Below are positions 8,532-17,441 of a stretch of 64,000 nucleotides of DNA, piece by piece. The position numbers and the translations under genes were made by a program. This DNA is from Erwinia sp. 198 (GTDB taxonomy: Bacteria > Pseudomonadota > Gammaproteobacteria > Enterobacterales > Enterobacteriaceae). The notes under the pieces were generated by a model. That model saw only the letters and a list, made by a program, of their open reading frames with translations. It ran no database searches and had not been told where the DNA came from. Each line of letters starts with the position of its first letter. Position 1 is the first letter of the stretch. The stretch lies in the NCBI RefSeq assembly GCF_003937915.1, contig NZ_RHUM01000007.1, forward strand, positions 186,001 through 250,000. Reading direction: 5' to 3'.

Positions 8532-10517
8532 TTGCGCGTTAGTCGTTCGTTAACGATAAAACAGATGGCGACGGTATCCGGCGTCGCGGTGGTCACCATC
8601 CTGATTTTTATCGTCATTCAACTTTTCCATTTTGTGCAGCAGCGCAGGATTGACTATGCCCAGCAGATGGAAAACGTTGCGCATACCGTGCGCCAGCCGC
8701 TGGCGCAGTCGGTGCTGAAGGCGGATATCGGCCAGGCTGAACGTATTCTTAATTCCCTTAAGCCCGCCGGTATTCTGGCGCGCGCCGAGGTCGTGTTGCC
8801 CAACGGGCTACAGACGCTGCACACCGATTTTGAACCGACGAAGCCGGTACCGAAGCTTGTCGCCACCATTTTTGAACTGCCGGTGCAAATCACCGTGCCG
8901 CTCTATTCGGTGGGGCCTTCCAACCCCAAGCCGCTGGCGCTGCTGGTGCTGGAGGCCGACTCCTGGCGCGTTTATCAGTTTATCCTCAGCGCGCTCTCCA
9001 CCATGGTGACGACTTACCTGCTGCTGGCGCTGATCCTGTCGGTTGCTATCAGCTGGTGCATTAATAAACTGATCGTCAGGCCGCTGCGCAGGATTGCCGC
9101 CGAACTGCACGATCTGCCGCCGCAGGAGGCCATCGGCCATCAGCTGGCGCTGCCCGCCCGCCATCGCGACGACGAGCTGGGCATGCTGATCCGCAGCTAT
9201 AACCGTAATCAGCAAATTATCGAGACGGTGCACGATGAGGCGCGTCGTTTGACTACGCGTGTCGCGCTGACCAATCTGCCCAGTCAGACGCTGTTCCTGG
9301 CGCTGCTTGAGCAGCACATCAACGCGATAGCGGATAAAGACGGTTTCACGCTGATGGTGCTGCGCATCGAGACGCTACAGGAAGCGAACGGCGTGGTAGC
9401 GGACGAGCAGCGCGACGCGCTGACGCTGACGCTGCTGGATAAAATCCGCAACTGCATCGACGGGCAGACGCTGACCGGCCAGCTGTCGGACAGCGATTTT
9501 GTGCTGCTGATGAAACGCGCTACGCCTGTCCGCGCCATGCGGATGGCCCGGCTGCTGCTGCTGCGCCTGACCCAGCCTGTTATGCTGCACGAGATGCAGA
9601 TCCGGCCCAGCATCAGCATCGGTATGGCGACGCGGGAAGAGGCTCACCTGAGCGCGACGGAGCTGCTGAGCCGGGCGGCGTCGGCCATGATGTCGGCACG
9701 CCTTGAAGGTAAAAACCAGATCCTCTTTTTCGATGCCACCATGACCGAAAGGGCGCATAAGCGGCTGACGCAGGAGCACGATATTTTGCAGGGGCTGAGC
9801 GAGGGGCAGTTCACGCTGTTCCTGCAGCCGCAGATTGATATGCGTAGCGGTCAGCCGGTCGGCGCAGAGGTGCTGCTGCGTATGCGACAGCCGGACGGCA
9901 GCTGGAGCCTGCCGGAAGACCTGATCGTCAGCGCGGAAGAATCCGGCGTGATCCACGCGCTGGGCCGCTGGGTATTTGAAGAGGCGTGTCGCGTGCTGGC
10001 TGGCTGGCAAAAACGCGGCATCACGCTGCCGCTCAGCGTGAATATTTCCGCCGTGCAGCTGCGCGAACCGGACAGGGTGGCGCATCTGCAAACGCTAATC
10101 CAGCAGTATCAGATTGCGCCAGGCAGGCTGATGCTGGAGCTTACCGAAACGGCACAGGTCGGCGAACCGGCGCTGGCACTACGGCTGCTGAACGATTTGC
10201 AGCAGGCGGGCGTCGCCGTCGCGCTGGACGATTTTGGCACGGGCTACGCCAATTTAAACTGGCTGAGCCAGTTTAAGTCGCTGCCGGTCAGCAAGCTGAA
10301 GATGGATCGCAGCTTCGTCAGCCCGTTGCCGGAAGAGAATGCCATGGTGCGTATCGTGGCGGCTATCGCAGAGATCATGCAGCTGGAAGTGATTGCTGAA
10401 GGCGTGGAAACCTGCGATCAGCGCGACTGGCTGCTGGCACGCGGTATTCATATCGGCCAGGGCTATCTCTACGCTGGCGCGTTACCCCTCGCGGAGTTCG
10501 AGCGCCTCTATTTTTAA
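8532..10517 (+). CDS. pdeK: c-di-GMP phosphodiesterase PdeK (YhjK/HmsP type)
   Basis: Membrane-bound EAL phosphodiesterase hydrolysing c-di-GMP, lying directly after bcsC as in E. coli. Order of parts: N-terminal membrane helix, periplasmic sensor region, second membrane helix near residues 150-175, HAMP-like linker, degenerate GGDEF domain and C-terminal EAL domain. The GGDEF site reads SDSDF (about 319-323), so cyclase activity is not expected. The EAL site looks active: EVLLR at 446-450, NIS, LELTE, LDDFGTG with D566-D567, KLKMD, AEGVE and the QGY loop. I chose the TTG at 8532 because GGAG (8520-8523) sits seven bases before it and the protein then begins RVSRSLTIKQ like the E. coli one; a TTG at 8517 would add five residues. 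Length 661. Confidence 0.93.
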   Translation: MRVSRSLTIKQMATVSGVAVVTILIFIVIQLFHFVQQRRIDYAQQMENVAHTVRQPLAQSVLKADIGQAERILNSLKPAGILARAEVVLPNGLQTLHTDFEPTKPVPKLVATIFELPVQITVPLYSVGPSNPKPLALLVLEADSWRVYQFILSALSTMVTTYLLLALILSVAISWCINKLIVRPLRRIAAELHDLPPQEAIGHQLALPARHRDDELGMLIRSYNRNQQIIETVHDEARRLTTRVALTNLPSQTLFLALLEQHINAIADKDGFTLMVLRIETLQEANGVVADEQRDALTLTLLDKIRNCIDGQTLTGQLSDSDFVLLMKRATPVRAMRMARLLLLRLTQPVMLHEMQIRPSISIGMATREEAHLSATELLSRAASAMMSARLEGKNQILFFDATMTERAHKRLTQEHDILQGLSEGQFTLFLQPQIDMRSGQPVGAEVLLRMRQPDGSWSLPEDLIVSAEESGVIHALGRWVFEEACRVLAGWQKRGITLPLSVNISAVQLREPDRVAHLQTLIQQYQIAPGRLMLELTETAQVGEPALALRLLNDLQQAGVAVALDDFGTGYANLNWLSQFKSLPVSKLKMDRSFVSPLPEENAMVRIVAAIAEIMQLEVIAEGVETCDQRDWLLARGIHIGQGYLYAGALPLAEFERLYF

Positions 10518-10935
10518 AGGCGGGCCTCTGTGACTAAGCAACCAGGGAACGCCTTTCGATCCCGGCCTGGCTGAAGCAAAAGCCGATGATTGATATGGAA
10601 ATTTTCGTTTACACAGGGCAGCCTGAGCAAAGCGTTTGATAAAATTTCTCGCCCTGATGACGTATCCGCAAGGTTGACTACCCTGGCTGCAACAGCGTTA
10701 AGGAACGACTGAATGGATACATTATTATCAGGTGCACGGCGTTATTTTTGAGAAAACCGCCTGAGCGAAACCCCATCTCACCGCTGCTGAAGTGATTCAG
10801 CTCTTAAAATCACGCGTCCGTTCGCGCAATGTTTGTCAGATTATATCAATCCAGTTAACGCAGTGTTATTTTTGGCCTGTTGTCAAAATAACCATAGCCA
10901 CGTCACCCGCCATCCAGGCCGTTAACGGATATTTT
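10518..10935. other. pdeK-dctA intergenic region
   Basis: 418 bases without a convincing gene. An open frame runs upstream from dctA but shows no similarity to known DctA N-termini and lacks a ribosome binding site. The region presumably carries the dctA promoter; I see no strong CRP half-site pair or sigma-70 promoter. Confidence 0.4.
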
Positions 10936-12222
10936 ATGAAAACTTCCCTGTTTAAAAGCCTTTATTTTCAAGTGCTAACCGCCATCGCCGTCGGCGTACT
11001 GCTGGGGCATTTTTATCCGGAGCTGGGCGCGCAGATGAAGCCGCTGGGCGATGCTTTCGTTAAGCTGATCAAGATGATTATCGCGCCGGTGATTTTCTGT
11101 ACCGTGGTGACGGGGATCGCCGGGATGGAAAGTATGAAAGCCGTCGGCCGTACGGGCGCGGTCGCGCTGCTTTATTTTGAAGTGGTCAGCACCATCGCGC
11201 TGATTATCGGTCTGATCGTGGTGAATGTGCTGCAACCGGGCGCGGGGATGAACGTCGATCCCGCTACGCTGGACGCTAAAGCCGTCGCGGTTTATGCGCA
11301 GCAGGCGGAACAGCAGGGCATCGTGGCCTTTTTACTGGATATTATTCCCGGCAGCGTTATCGGCGCTTTCGCCAGCGGCAATATTCTGCAGGTGCTGCTG
11401 TTCGCCATTCTGTTTGGCTTTGCGCTGCACCGCATGGGCGACAAAGGCACGCTGGTCTTTAACTTTATCGACAGCTTCTCGAAGGTCATTTTCGGCATTA
11501 TCAATATGATTATGCGCCTTGCGCCGATCGGTGCCTTCGGGGCGATGGCCTTTACTATCGGAAAATATGGCGTGGGATCGCTGGTGCAGCTCGGCCAGCT
11601 GATTATCTGTTTCTATATCACCTGCGTATTGTTTGTGGCGATCGTGCTGGGCCTGATCGCGCGGGTGACCGGCTTCAACATCTTTAAGTTTATCGCTTAT
11701 ATCAAAGAAGAACTGCTGATCGTGCTGGGCACCTCCTCTTCCGAATCTGCGCTGCCGCGGATGCTGGATAAGATGGAAAAGCTGGGCTGCAAAAAATCGG
11801 TGGTGGGCCTGGTGATCCCAACAGGCTACTCCTTTAACCTGGACGGCACCTCCATTTACCTGACGATGGCCGCCGTGTTTATTGCTCAGGCGACCAACGC
11901 GCATATGGATATTGTCCATCAAATCACGCTGTTGGTGGTGCTGCTGCTCTCTTCAAAAGGCGCGGCTGGCGTAACGGGCAGCGGCTTTATCGTGCTGGCC
12001 GCCACGCTCTCCGCCGTCGGTCATCTGCCGGTCGCGGGCCTGGCGCTGATTTTGGGCATCGACCGCTTTATGTCTGAAGCGCGCGCGCTGACCAACCTTA
12101 TAGGCAACGGCGTGGCAACGGTAGTGGTCGCGAAATGGGTTGACCAGCTGGATGAAAAACAGCTGAAAGCGACGCTTAACGCACCGAAAAAATCGAAAAA
12201 ACTGTCGGAAACCCGCCTGTAA
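10936..12222 (+). CDS. dctA: C4-dicarboxylate/proton symporter DctA
   Basis: Aerobic uptake of succinate, fumarate, malate and related acids across the inner membrane; DAACS (glutamate transporter fold) family. Starting at the ATG at 10936 gives 428 residues, the same length as E. coli DctA, and an N-terminus ([17 protein letters not shown]) identical to it over the first 17 residues. Signature loops are present: the Ser-rich [10 protein letters not shown] hairpin, the NLDGT substrate motif and GVTGSGF. An in-frame extension to 10792 was rejected as non-homologous. The position between pdeK and yhjJ matches the E. coli order. A hairpin terminator follows 28 bases downstream. Confidence 0.97.
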   Translation: MKTSLFKSLYFQVLTAIAVGVLLGHFYPELGAQMKPLGDAFVKLIKMIIAPVIFCTVVTGIAGMESMKAVGRTGAVALLYFEVVSTIALIIGLIVVNVLQPGAGMNVDPATLDAKAVAVYAQQAEQQGIVAFLLDIIPGSVIGAFASGNILQVLLFAILFGFALHRMGDKGTLVFNFIDSFSKVIFGIINMIMRLAPIGAFGAMAFTIGKYGVGSLVQLGQLIICFYITCVLFVAIVLGLIARVTGFNIFKFIAYIKEELLIVLGTSSSESALPRMLDKMEKLGCKKSVVGLVIPTGYSFNLDGTSIYLTMAAVFIAQATNAHMDIVHQITLLVVLLLSSKGAAGVTGSGFIVLAATLSAVGHLPVAGLALILGIDRFMSEARALTNLIGNGVATVVVAKWVDQLDEKQLKATLNAPKKSKKLSETRL

Positions 12223-12249
12223 GCAGCCAATAACATAAATATCCCGCCG

Positions 12250-12286
12250 AAATGCCCGACGTGACTTGCCCTCACGTCGGGCATTT
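12250..12286 (+). terminator. Hairpin terminator after dctA
   Basis: Perfect 15-base arms AAATGCCCGACGTGA (12250-12264) and its complement (12272-12286) around a 7-base loop. Only three T residues close the stem, so termination strength is uncertain. Confidence 0.65.
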
Positions 12287-12449
12287 GCATAATAACCCCC
12301 ATTGTTTGACTATTTTTCACTTTGCGGTGGGACATCCCCGCCGTCGCGTGGTCTAAGAAGCTATTCGTCGGCTTCCCTGAGTTATCCTTTCCACCGATAG
12401 CCGTAGGCCACCAGCGATTTTATTGGTTTGTGATTGAGTAGGGGTTCAC

Positions 12450-13949
12450 ATGCAGGGCACCACAATTCGTCTTTTAGTGGGTGGGATAGCGCTGGCCTTC
12501 GCCAGCAGTTCGGTGCAGGCTGAAACTCTTCAACCCGATCCCGCCTGGCAGCAGGGAAAACTGGATAACGGTTTTCGTTGGCAGGTGCTGACCACGCCGC
12601 AGCGTCCCAGCGACCGCGTGGAAGTCCGCCTGATGGTCGATGCCGGTTCGCTGGTAGAAAGCACCCAGCAGGCAGGCTACAGCCATCTGCTGCCGCGCCT
12701 GGCGCTGGTACATAACGCCAGGCTGGACACCGCGCAGCAGCGCTCGCTGTGGCAGCAAAGCATGAATCCGGATCGCCCTCAGCCGCCCGCAGTGACCTCG
12801 TATGACTTCACGCTTTATTCGCTTAGCCTGCCTAACAACCGTCCTGAAGTGCTGAAAGAAGCGATGAACTGGCTGGCGGCTACGGTCAGCGATATGACGG
12901 TCAACGAGCAGACCGTTAATACCGCGCTTAACGCAGACGATCCTATCGCCACCTGGCCTGCCGACCCGCAGGATCCCTGGTGGCGCTACCGGCTGAAAGG
13001 CTCCGCGCTGTTAGGCCACGATCCCGCTTCGCCGGTCAGCACGCCGGTGGATATGGCAAAGCTGAACGCTTTCTACAAACAATGGTATACGCCGGACGCC
13101 ATGACGCTGTTCGTGGTCGGCAACGTGGAAAGCCGTGGCCTGGTGGAGCAAATTAACCGTACTTTTGCGCCGCTACAGGGCAAACGCGAGACGCCCGCCC
13201 CGGTGCCCACGCTCTCTTCCCTGCCGCAGGAGCCTGTCAATCTGGTCAATGCTAAACTGAACCAGGATCGCCTGTCTCTGGTATGGGATAACCCGTGGCA
13301 GCCGATCCGCGATTCGCAAAATCTACAGCGCTACTGGCAGAGCGATCTGGCGCGCGAGGCGCTTTTCTGGCATGTACAGCGCGTACTGAGCGACAACAAA
13401 GCGCAGAAAGTGCAGGTCGGCTTTGACTGTCGGGTACTTTATCAGCGCGCCCAGTGCGGGATTAATCTGGATGCGGACAACAACACGCTGGCCTCTAATC
13501 TGAACCTGATCGCGCATGAGATGGCAAATATTCGCGACAACGGTCTGCCGCAGGAAGAGTTCGACGCGCTGATGGCGCAGAAAACCGTTGAGCTGAACAA
13601 GCTGTTCGCGACCTACGCGCGCACCAATACGGACGTGCTGATGAGCCAGCGCCTGCGCTCGCAGCAGAATGCGGTGGTGGATATCGCGCCTGAGCAGTAT
13701 CAGAAGCTGCGGCAGAAGTTCCTGTCAGAGCTGACGCTGCAGATGATGAACCAGGAGCTTCGCCAGCAGCTTTCGCAGCCGCTGACCATGCTGCTGATGC
13801 AGCCGCAGGGCGAGGCGGAAACCAACGTCCGGGCACTTTACGACGGCTGGCAGAAAATTATGCAGCCCGCGCCTGCCGCTGAAGCCGCTCCGTCAGCGGT
13901 GGACGAGACCCGGCCTGAAGTGTCGGATATCCCCGCCACGCAGAATTAA
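12450..13949 (+). CDS. yhjJ: YhjJ, periplasmic M16 peptidase-like protein, probably inactive
   Basis: Secreted M16 (pitrilysin/insulinase) family protein of 499 residues, co-linear with E. coli YhjJ (498) including MQGT at the start and the PEVTDIP/PEVSDIP tail. A signal peptide ends near VQAE. The second M16 domain retains the WYTPDAMTL(F/L)VVGN stretch typical of the fold. The inverted zinc motif HxxEH expected early in M16 enzymes is replaced by SHLLPR (about residues 74-79), so catalysis is unlikely. The start is preceded by AGGGG. No clear role is known; it is retained in the dctA-yhjJ-kdgK order. Confidence 0.9.
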   Translation: MQGTTIRLLVGGIALAFASSSVQAETLQPDPAWQQGKLDNGFRWQVLTTPQRPSDRVEVRLMVDAGSLVESTQQAGYSHLLPRLALVHNARLDTAQQRSLWQQSMNPDRPQPPAVTSYDFTLYSLSLPNNRPEVLKEAMNWLAATVSDMTVNEQTVNTALNADDPIATWPADPQDPWWRYRLKGSALLGHDPASPVSTPVDMAKLNAFYKQWYTPDAMTLFVVGNVESRGLVEQINRTFAPLQGKRETPAPVPTLSSLPQEPVNLVNAKLNQDRLSLVWDNPWQPIRDSQNLQRYWQSDLAREALFWHVQRVLSDNKAQKVQVGFDCRVLYQRAQCGINLDADNNTLASNLNLIAHEMANIRDNGLPQEEFDALMAQKTVELNKLFATYARTNTDVLMSQRLRSQQNAVVDIAPEQYQKLRQKFLSELTLQMMNQELRQQLSQPLTMLLMQPQGEAETNVRALYDGWQKIMQPAPAAEAAPSAVDETRPEVSDIPATQN

Positions 13950-13977
13950 CCGACCCGGAGCGCCGTCCTTTTTCCGT

Positions 13978-14005
13978 CCTGCGGCTTAGCTGAATCGGCC
14001 GCAGG
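13978..14005. terminator. Hairpin between yhjJ and the convergent esterase gene
   Basis: CCTGCGGC (13978-13985) and GCCGCAGG (13998-14005) form an 8-base stem with a 12-base loop between two convergent genes. There is no T-tract, so the terminator call is tentative. Confidence 0.35.
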
Positions 14006-14111
14006 CGATTTCATTCAGGCTGCGCAGGCCTGATTGGCAATAACCCCGGCGCGGTCGCTTAATTAAGGTTACGCAGCCCGGGCCACTCTCGCAATTTTCC
14101 GCGGTCGCGCG

Positions 14112-14987
14112 TTACCACTTGCGCGCGCGCAGCCACTCGTTCACCAGCATCGGCCAGCTGGCAAGCGGCAGATCCGCCACGTTGCGGATGCCGAAGCCGT
14201 GGCCGCCTTTCTCGTAGAAATGCAGTTCGCTGGGCACGCCGTGTTCACGCAGCGCACTGAACATCACCATACTGTTATTAATCGGCACCGACTCGTCATT
14301 AACGGCATGGATCAGCAGCGTTTGCGGCGTATGCGCCGTTACGCGGGTTTCCAGAGAGTAGGCTTCGATTTCGCGCTGGGTCGGGCAGTCGCCCAGCAGA
14401 CGCAGCCGCGAGCCGGCGTGCGCCAGCCCTTCACGCATACTGATCACCGGATAGAGCAGCACCAGCGCATCGGGCCTGGCGGCCAGCGAATCGGCGATAT
14501 CCTGCACGGGATAAAGCTTTTCTTCAAAGCGCGTGCCGACGCTGGCCGCGACATAGCCTCCGGCTGAAAAACCCATCATCACTATCCGTTTGCCGTTCAG
14601 GCCGCGCGCTGCGCGATGGCGTAAAACGCGCACGGCGCGCTGAGCGTCTGCTAACGGCGCTTCGGCCGCTTCATGATGGCCGTCCTGCGGAAAACGGTAG
14701 GTCATCACCGCCAGCGTATAGCCCATGGAGGTAAAGAACATCGCCAGCGCGCTGCCCTCTCTGTCGATCATAATGCGCTCGAAGCTGCCGCCTGGCGCAA
14801 CCAGCAGCGTTACGCCGTTGGAGGTTTCGGGATACCAGAACGCCAGCTCGGGGCAACGCACGCCCGAGGCAGCCCGATCGAAAGGCTCATATTCTTTAGC
14901 CATATCCACAATCTGTGGGCTAACGCGTGAATCGCTGGCGCCTGGCGCATCGCCGTGGGGCCAGATAGTGATGATGTCGGCTTTCAT
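14112..14987 (-). CDS. Alpha/beta hydrolase, acetyl-esterase-like (BD-FAE type)
   Basis: Cytoplasmic alpha/beta-hydrolase of 291 residues with no signal peptide. Visible motifs: an oxyanion loop APGGSFERI, nucleophile elbow GFSAGG, acid in HAVNDESVP and catalytic histidine in GGHGFG. This arrangement is typical of small acetyl or feruloyl esterases often annotated as xylanase/acetyl-xylan esterase. The physiological substrate cannot be told from sequence. It lies between yhjJ and kdgK, where E. coli has nothing, and could remove acetyl groups from imported plant oligosaccharides; that is inference from the kdgK and uronate genes in the window. Confidence 0.8.
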   Translation of the reverse strand: MKADIITIWPHGDAPGASDSRVSPQIVDMAKEYEPFDRAASGVRCPELAFWYPETSNGVTLLVAPGGSFERIMIDREGSALAMFFTSMGYTLAVMTYRFPQDGHHEAAEAPLADAQRAVRVLRHRAARGLNGKRIVMMGFSAGGYVAASVGTRFEEKLYPVQDIADSLAARPDALVLLYPVISMREGLAHAGSRLRLLGDCPTQREIEAYSLETRVTAHTPQTLLIHAVNDESVPINNSMVMFSALREHGVPSELHFYEKGGHGFGIRNVADLPLASWPMLVNEWLRARKW

Positions 14988-15574
14988 AAACGCTCCCGCT
15001 CCGCCTTATTGGTCATAAAGGCAAAGCTAAAAATTCAAATACCTTATGGTAATAAATTCAGCATCACCGATTTTGGGCTAAGTCGTCCACTATTCAGCGC
15101 TTAATTCCATCTATTTCAGAATTTATCCAGGAAGTTTAGCAGGTATTTTAGCCGCGATAAGACAGCGAAAATGCGCAGTATTAAATGCTGTAAGTTTGTT
15201 TTTTGTTGAGAGTAAATAATTACCGTTAAGTTTTAAAAAGTCACCCGGCATCGCTTTCTGGATAATCCACTTTTTATTTGGCTTAGGCAAGATGGAAAAA
15301 TTTAGGGCGAATAGCCTTAAATTTGCCTATCCGGCGCAAACAGCTGCTATATAATCCGTTGGTTTGGAGCGCACTGCCTGTTGCCTTCTGCCCGTTTTCT
15401 TCTTTGCCTGCCAGGCTATTGCTTCAAAGCGTTAAACGCAGCTATAGCATCTAACTTTAAGAGGTTTATTTCTTCTTATGCGGTTATGAATATAACGCTA
15501 AAATTTAGCGAGTGATATTTAAATAATAAGATGCCGCTTTTTCCCGGCGGCGGCTTGCGATGACCGGTTAAAAA
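14988..15574. other. AT-rich gap without a gene
   Basis: About 590 bases upstream of the esterase gene, clearly more AT-rich than its surroundings and without a supportable open frame. It presumably contains the esterase promoter. Together with the pseudogene that follows it looks like foreign or decaying DNA. Confidence 0.4.
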
Positions 15575-16250
15575 TCACGCTTAACTATAATATTGCGGTT
15601 AATCGTTACGGAGCATTCGTTGTCTTTGGTTGGAAGTGACGCTAAAGTAACGCTGTTTTTATTGTTATGATTAATATCATACCGGTAAATAGTCTTCTGA
15701 ATATTGCCCTGCAGAAAAATTTCCTTGTATTTTCAATCGGGATTAAATGCTCGACTTCTGAATTATAGCTTTTCCTGGCCAGCAGCGCTGCCAGCTCAGG
15801 CGTCATTTTATTCGCGCTGGCGGGGTAGTTTGCTGCAAAAGAATATCGTTCTCCTTGATACCTGGATCTTTAATCAGGGCATCGGTCATACTAATCCCAG
15901 CGCTGCTGTTTGTATCAAGGCAGGCTGACGCCCGCAGGTTCATGCGTACAGATAAATAACGCTGTTGGGACTATTACTCACTGTAAAATTAGCGCCTGGT
16001 GCCGGCCATGCGCAATTTTTTGCCGGTTATAACTGAGGCAATACGGCCGGTAGATGCAGTTCCTTTGCCATTATCACCATCAATAAGAAATCCATCTCTG
16101 TTATACAGGCTATTCCCCGCCAATGGGTGAGGCGTAAAACATATTTTCCTGCAGAACGATGTACGGCTTCAGGATGTTCAATGTGATATCTGCAGCATGG
16201 CTACGGGCCTTTATACTTAAGGCATTCAAACGCGATATCCTTCCTGCATC
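15575..16250 (-). pseudogene. Decayed gene remnant, family unknown
   Basis: Reading leftward on the minus strand, a plausible protein can be followed only by switching frames. One frame gives LNILKPYIVLQENMFYASP (near 16185-16125), a second gives NSLYNRDGFLIDGDNGKG (near 16115-16060), a third GANFTVSNSPNSVIYLY (ending near 15955), and later pieces include NKMTPELAALLARKSYNSE (near 15820-15760) and NSVTLASLPTKDNECSVTI before a stop at about 15575. The composition resembles a secreted or surface protein, but I do not recognise the family. Several frameshifts mean it is not expressed as one product. Confidence 0.45.
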
Positions 16251-16265
16251 CGGCCTGTTAACCCG

Positions 16266-16288
16266 CCGCGCCGCGTTTTGCGGCGCGG
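16266..16288 (-). terminator. GC-rich hairpin after kdgK
   Basis: Perfect 9-base stem CCGCGCCGC / GCGGCGCGG around a 5-base loop, 12 bases past the kdgK stop on the minus strand. No U-tract follows, so it may be only a 3' stabilising hairpin. Confidence 0.45.
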
Positions 16289-16299
16289 GGGAACAGCCG

Positions 16300-17235
16300 T
16301 CAGGCAGGCAGCTCAGGCATGGCGGAGAGCGGGATAATTGCGCCGCGATGCTGGATCACCGTACTGGCCGTCAAATGACCTCGCCTTGCTGCCTCCGTCG
16401 CGTCGCCGCCGTTCAGACGTACCGCCAGGTAGCCCGCGCTGAACGAGTCGCCGGCCGCGGTGGTGTCCACAATGCGGCTGGCCGGAAGCGCCTGCGCAGG
16501 CACTTCCACAATTGGTTCGCCGGTTACGGAAACCAGACAGGCGTCTGCCCCGCGCTTGATAACGACCTCTGACACCCCGGCTTCATGCGTTCTGGCGATG
16601 ACGCGTTCCACGTCGGTTTCGCCCCACAGCACATGCTCGTCGTCCAGCGTCAGGAAGGCGATATCGGTAACGGCCAGCATCGCCCGGTAAGCCGCCTGCG
16701 CCTCTGCAACAGAAGCCCACAGCCGGGGACGGTAATTGTTATCGAAAATGACTTTGCCGCGGTTGCTGCGGCAGCGCGCCAGCAGCGTCATCAGCTTTTC
16801 GCGGCCCGCTGGCATAAGGATGGCCAGGCTGATGCCGCTCAGATAGAGATAGTCGAACTGCGCCAGCTGCCGGCAAATTTCCTCGGCGCACGCGCCTTCC
16901 AGCCAGAAGCGCGCGGCCGCGTCATTGCGCCAGTAATAGAAAGTCCGCTCGCCGTGGGTATCGGTTTCGATCACGTAAAGGCCGGGCAGTTTGTTCTCCA
17001 TACGCTGGACAAGCCCGGTCTGCACTTTTTCCTGTTGCCATGCCGCCAGCATATCGCTGCTGAACCTGTCCGTGCCCAGCGCGGTGACGTAATGGACCGC
17101 CAGCAGGTTGGTCTGGCGGGCAAGGTAGACCGCCGTATTTAGCGTATCGCCGCCAAAACCGCGGCTCAGGCCCTGTTCTTTTTGGGACAGCTCAATCATA
17201 CATTCGCCGATAACGGCGATATTTTTCCTGGTCAT
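16300..17235 (-). CDS. kdgK: 2-dehydro-3-deoxygluconokinase
   Basis: Phosphorylates 2-keto-3-deoxygluconate (KDG) to KDPG, the entry into the Entner-Doudoroff aldolase step; PfkB/ribokinase fold, cytoplasmic. The 311 residues match E. coli KdgK (309) throughout, including IGECMIELS at the N-terminus, GGDTLNTAVY, the ERTFYYWRN stretch, FDNNYRPRLW and the catalytic anion-hole motif DTTAAGDSFSAGY. It is the sink for KDG made by the uronate operon at 36-40 kb. A KdgR-like box lies 63 bases upstream of the start. It is divergent from pdeH, as in E. coli. Confidence 0.96.
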   Translation of the reverse strand: MTRKNIAVIGECMIELSQKEQGLSRGFGGDTLNTAVYLARQTNLLAVHYVTALGTDRFSSDMLAAWQQEKVQTGLVQRMENKLPGLYVIETDTHGERTFYYWRNDAAARFWLEGACAEEICRQLAQFDYLYLSGISLAILMPAGREKLMTLLARCRSNRGKVIFDNNYRPRLWASVAEAQAAYRAMLAVTDIAFLTLDDEHVLWGETDVERVIARTHEAGVSEVVIKRGADACLVSVTGEPIVEVPAQALPASRIVDTTAAGDSFSAGYLAVRLNGGDATEAARRGHLTASTVIQHRGAIIPLSAMPELPA

Positions 17236-17297
17236 AATAATCCGCTCGCTACGTTTTTTCGTTCCAGTGTCGCCGTGCTGAACGCCGTAGTCAATAT

Positions 17298-17316
17298 TTT
17301 AAAACGCTGTTTTACT
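17298..17316 (-). promoter_or_regulatory. Candidate KdgR operator for kdgK
   Basis: The 19 bases TTTAAAACGCTGTTTTACT match about 12 of 18 defined positions of the KdgR consensus AATGAAACAnTGTTTCATT, with the core AAAC-N2-TGTTT intact. kdgK belongs to the KdgR regulon in pectinolytic enterobacteria. Motif matched by eye only. Confidence 0.4.
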
Positions 17317-17362
17317 TTTTTAATGAGGGCCTCATGGGCCGCTTTAGCAGCAAATAACGCGA

Positions 17363-17389
17363 TAAAGTTATCCATGCGAATGCCGATAC
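17363..17389 (+). promoter_or_regulatory. Flagellar sigma-28 (FliA) promoter of pdeH
   Basis: TAAAGTTA (17363-17370), 11 bases, then GCCGATAC (17382-17389) is almost exactly the class 3 flagellar consensus TAAAGTTT-N11-GCCGATAA. Start of transcription would fall near 17397, about 45 bases before the pdeH ATG. It fits the known flagellar control of yhjH in E. coli. Confidence 0.85.
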
Positions 17390-17441
17390 TGACTGCAGAA
17401 GCCCCACCCATTACGGCCTCAAAAATAACAAGGATCTTAAT

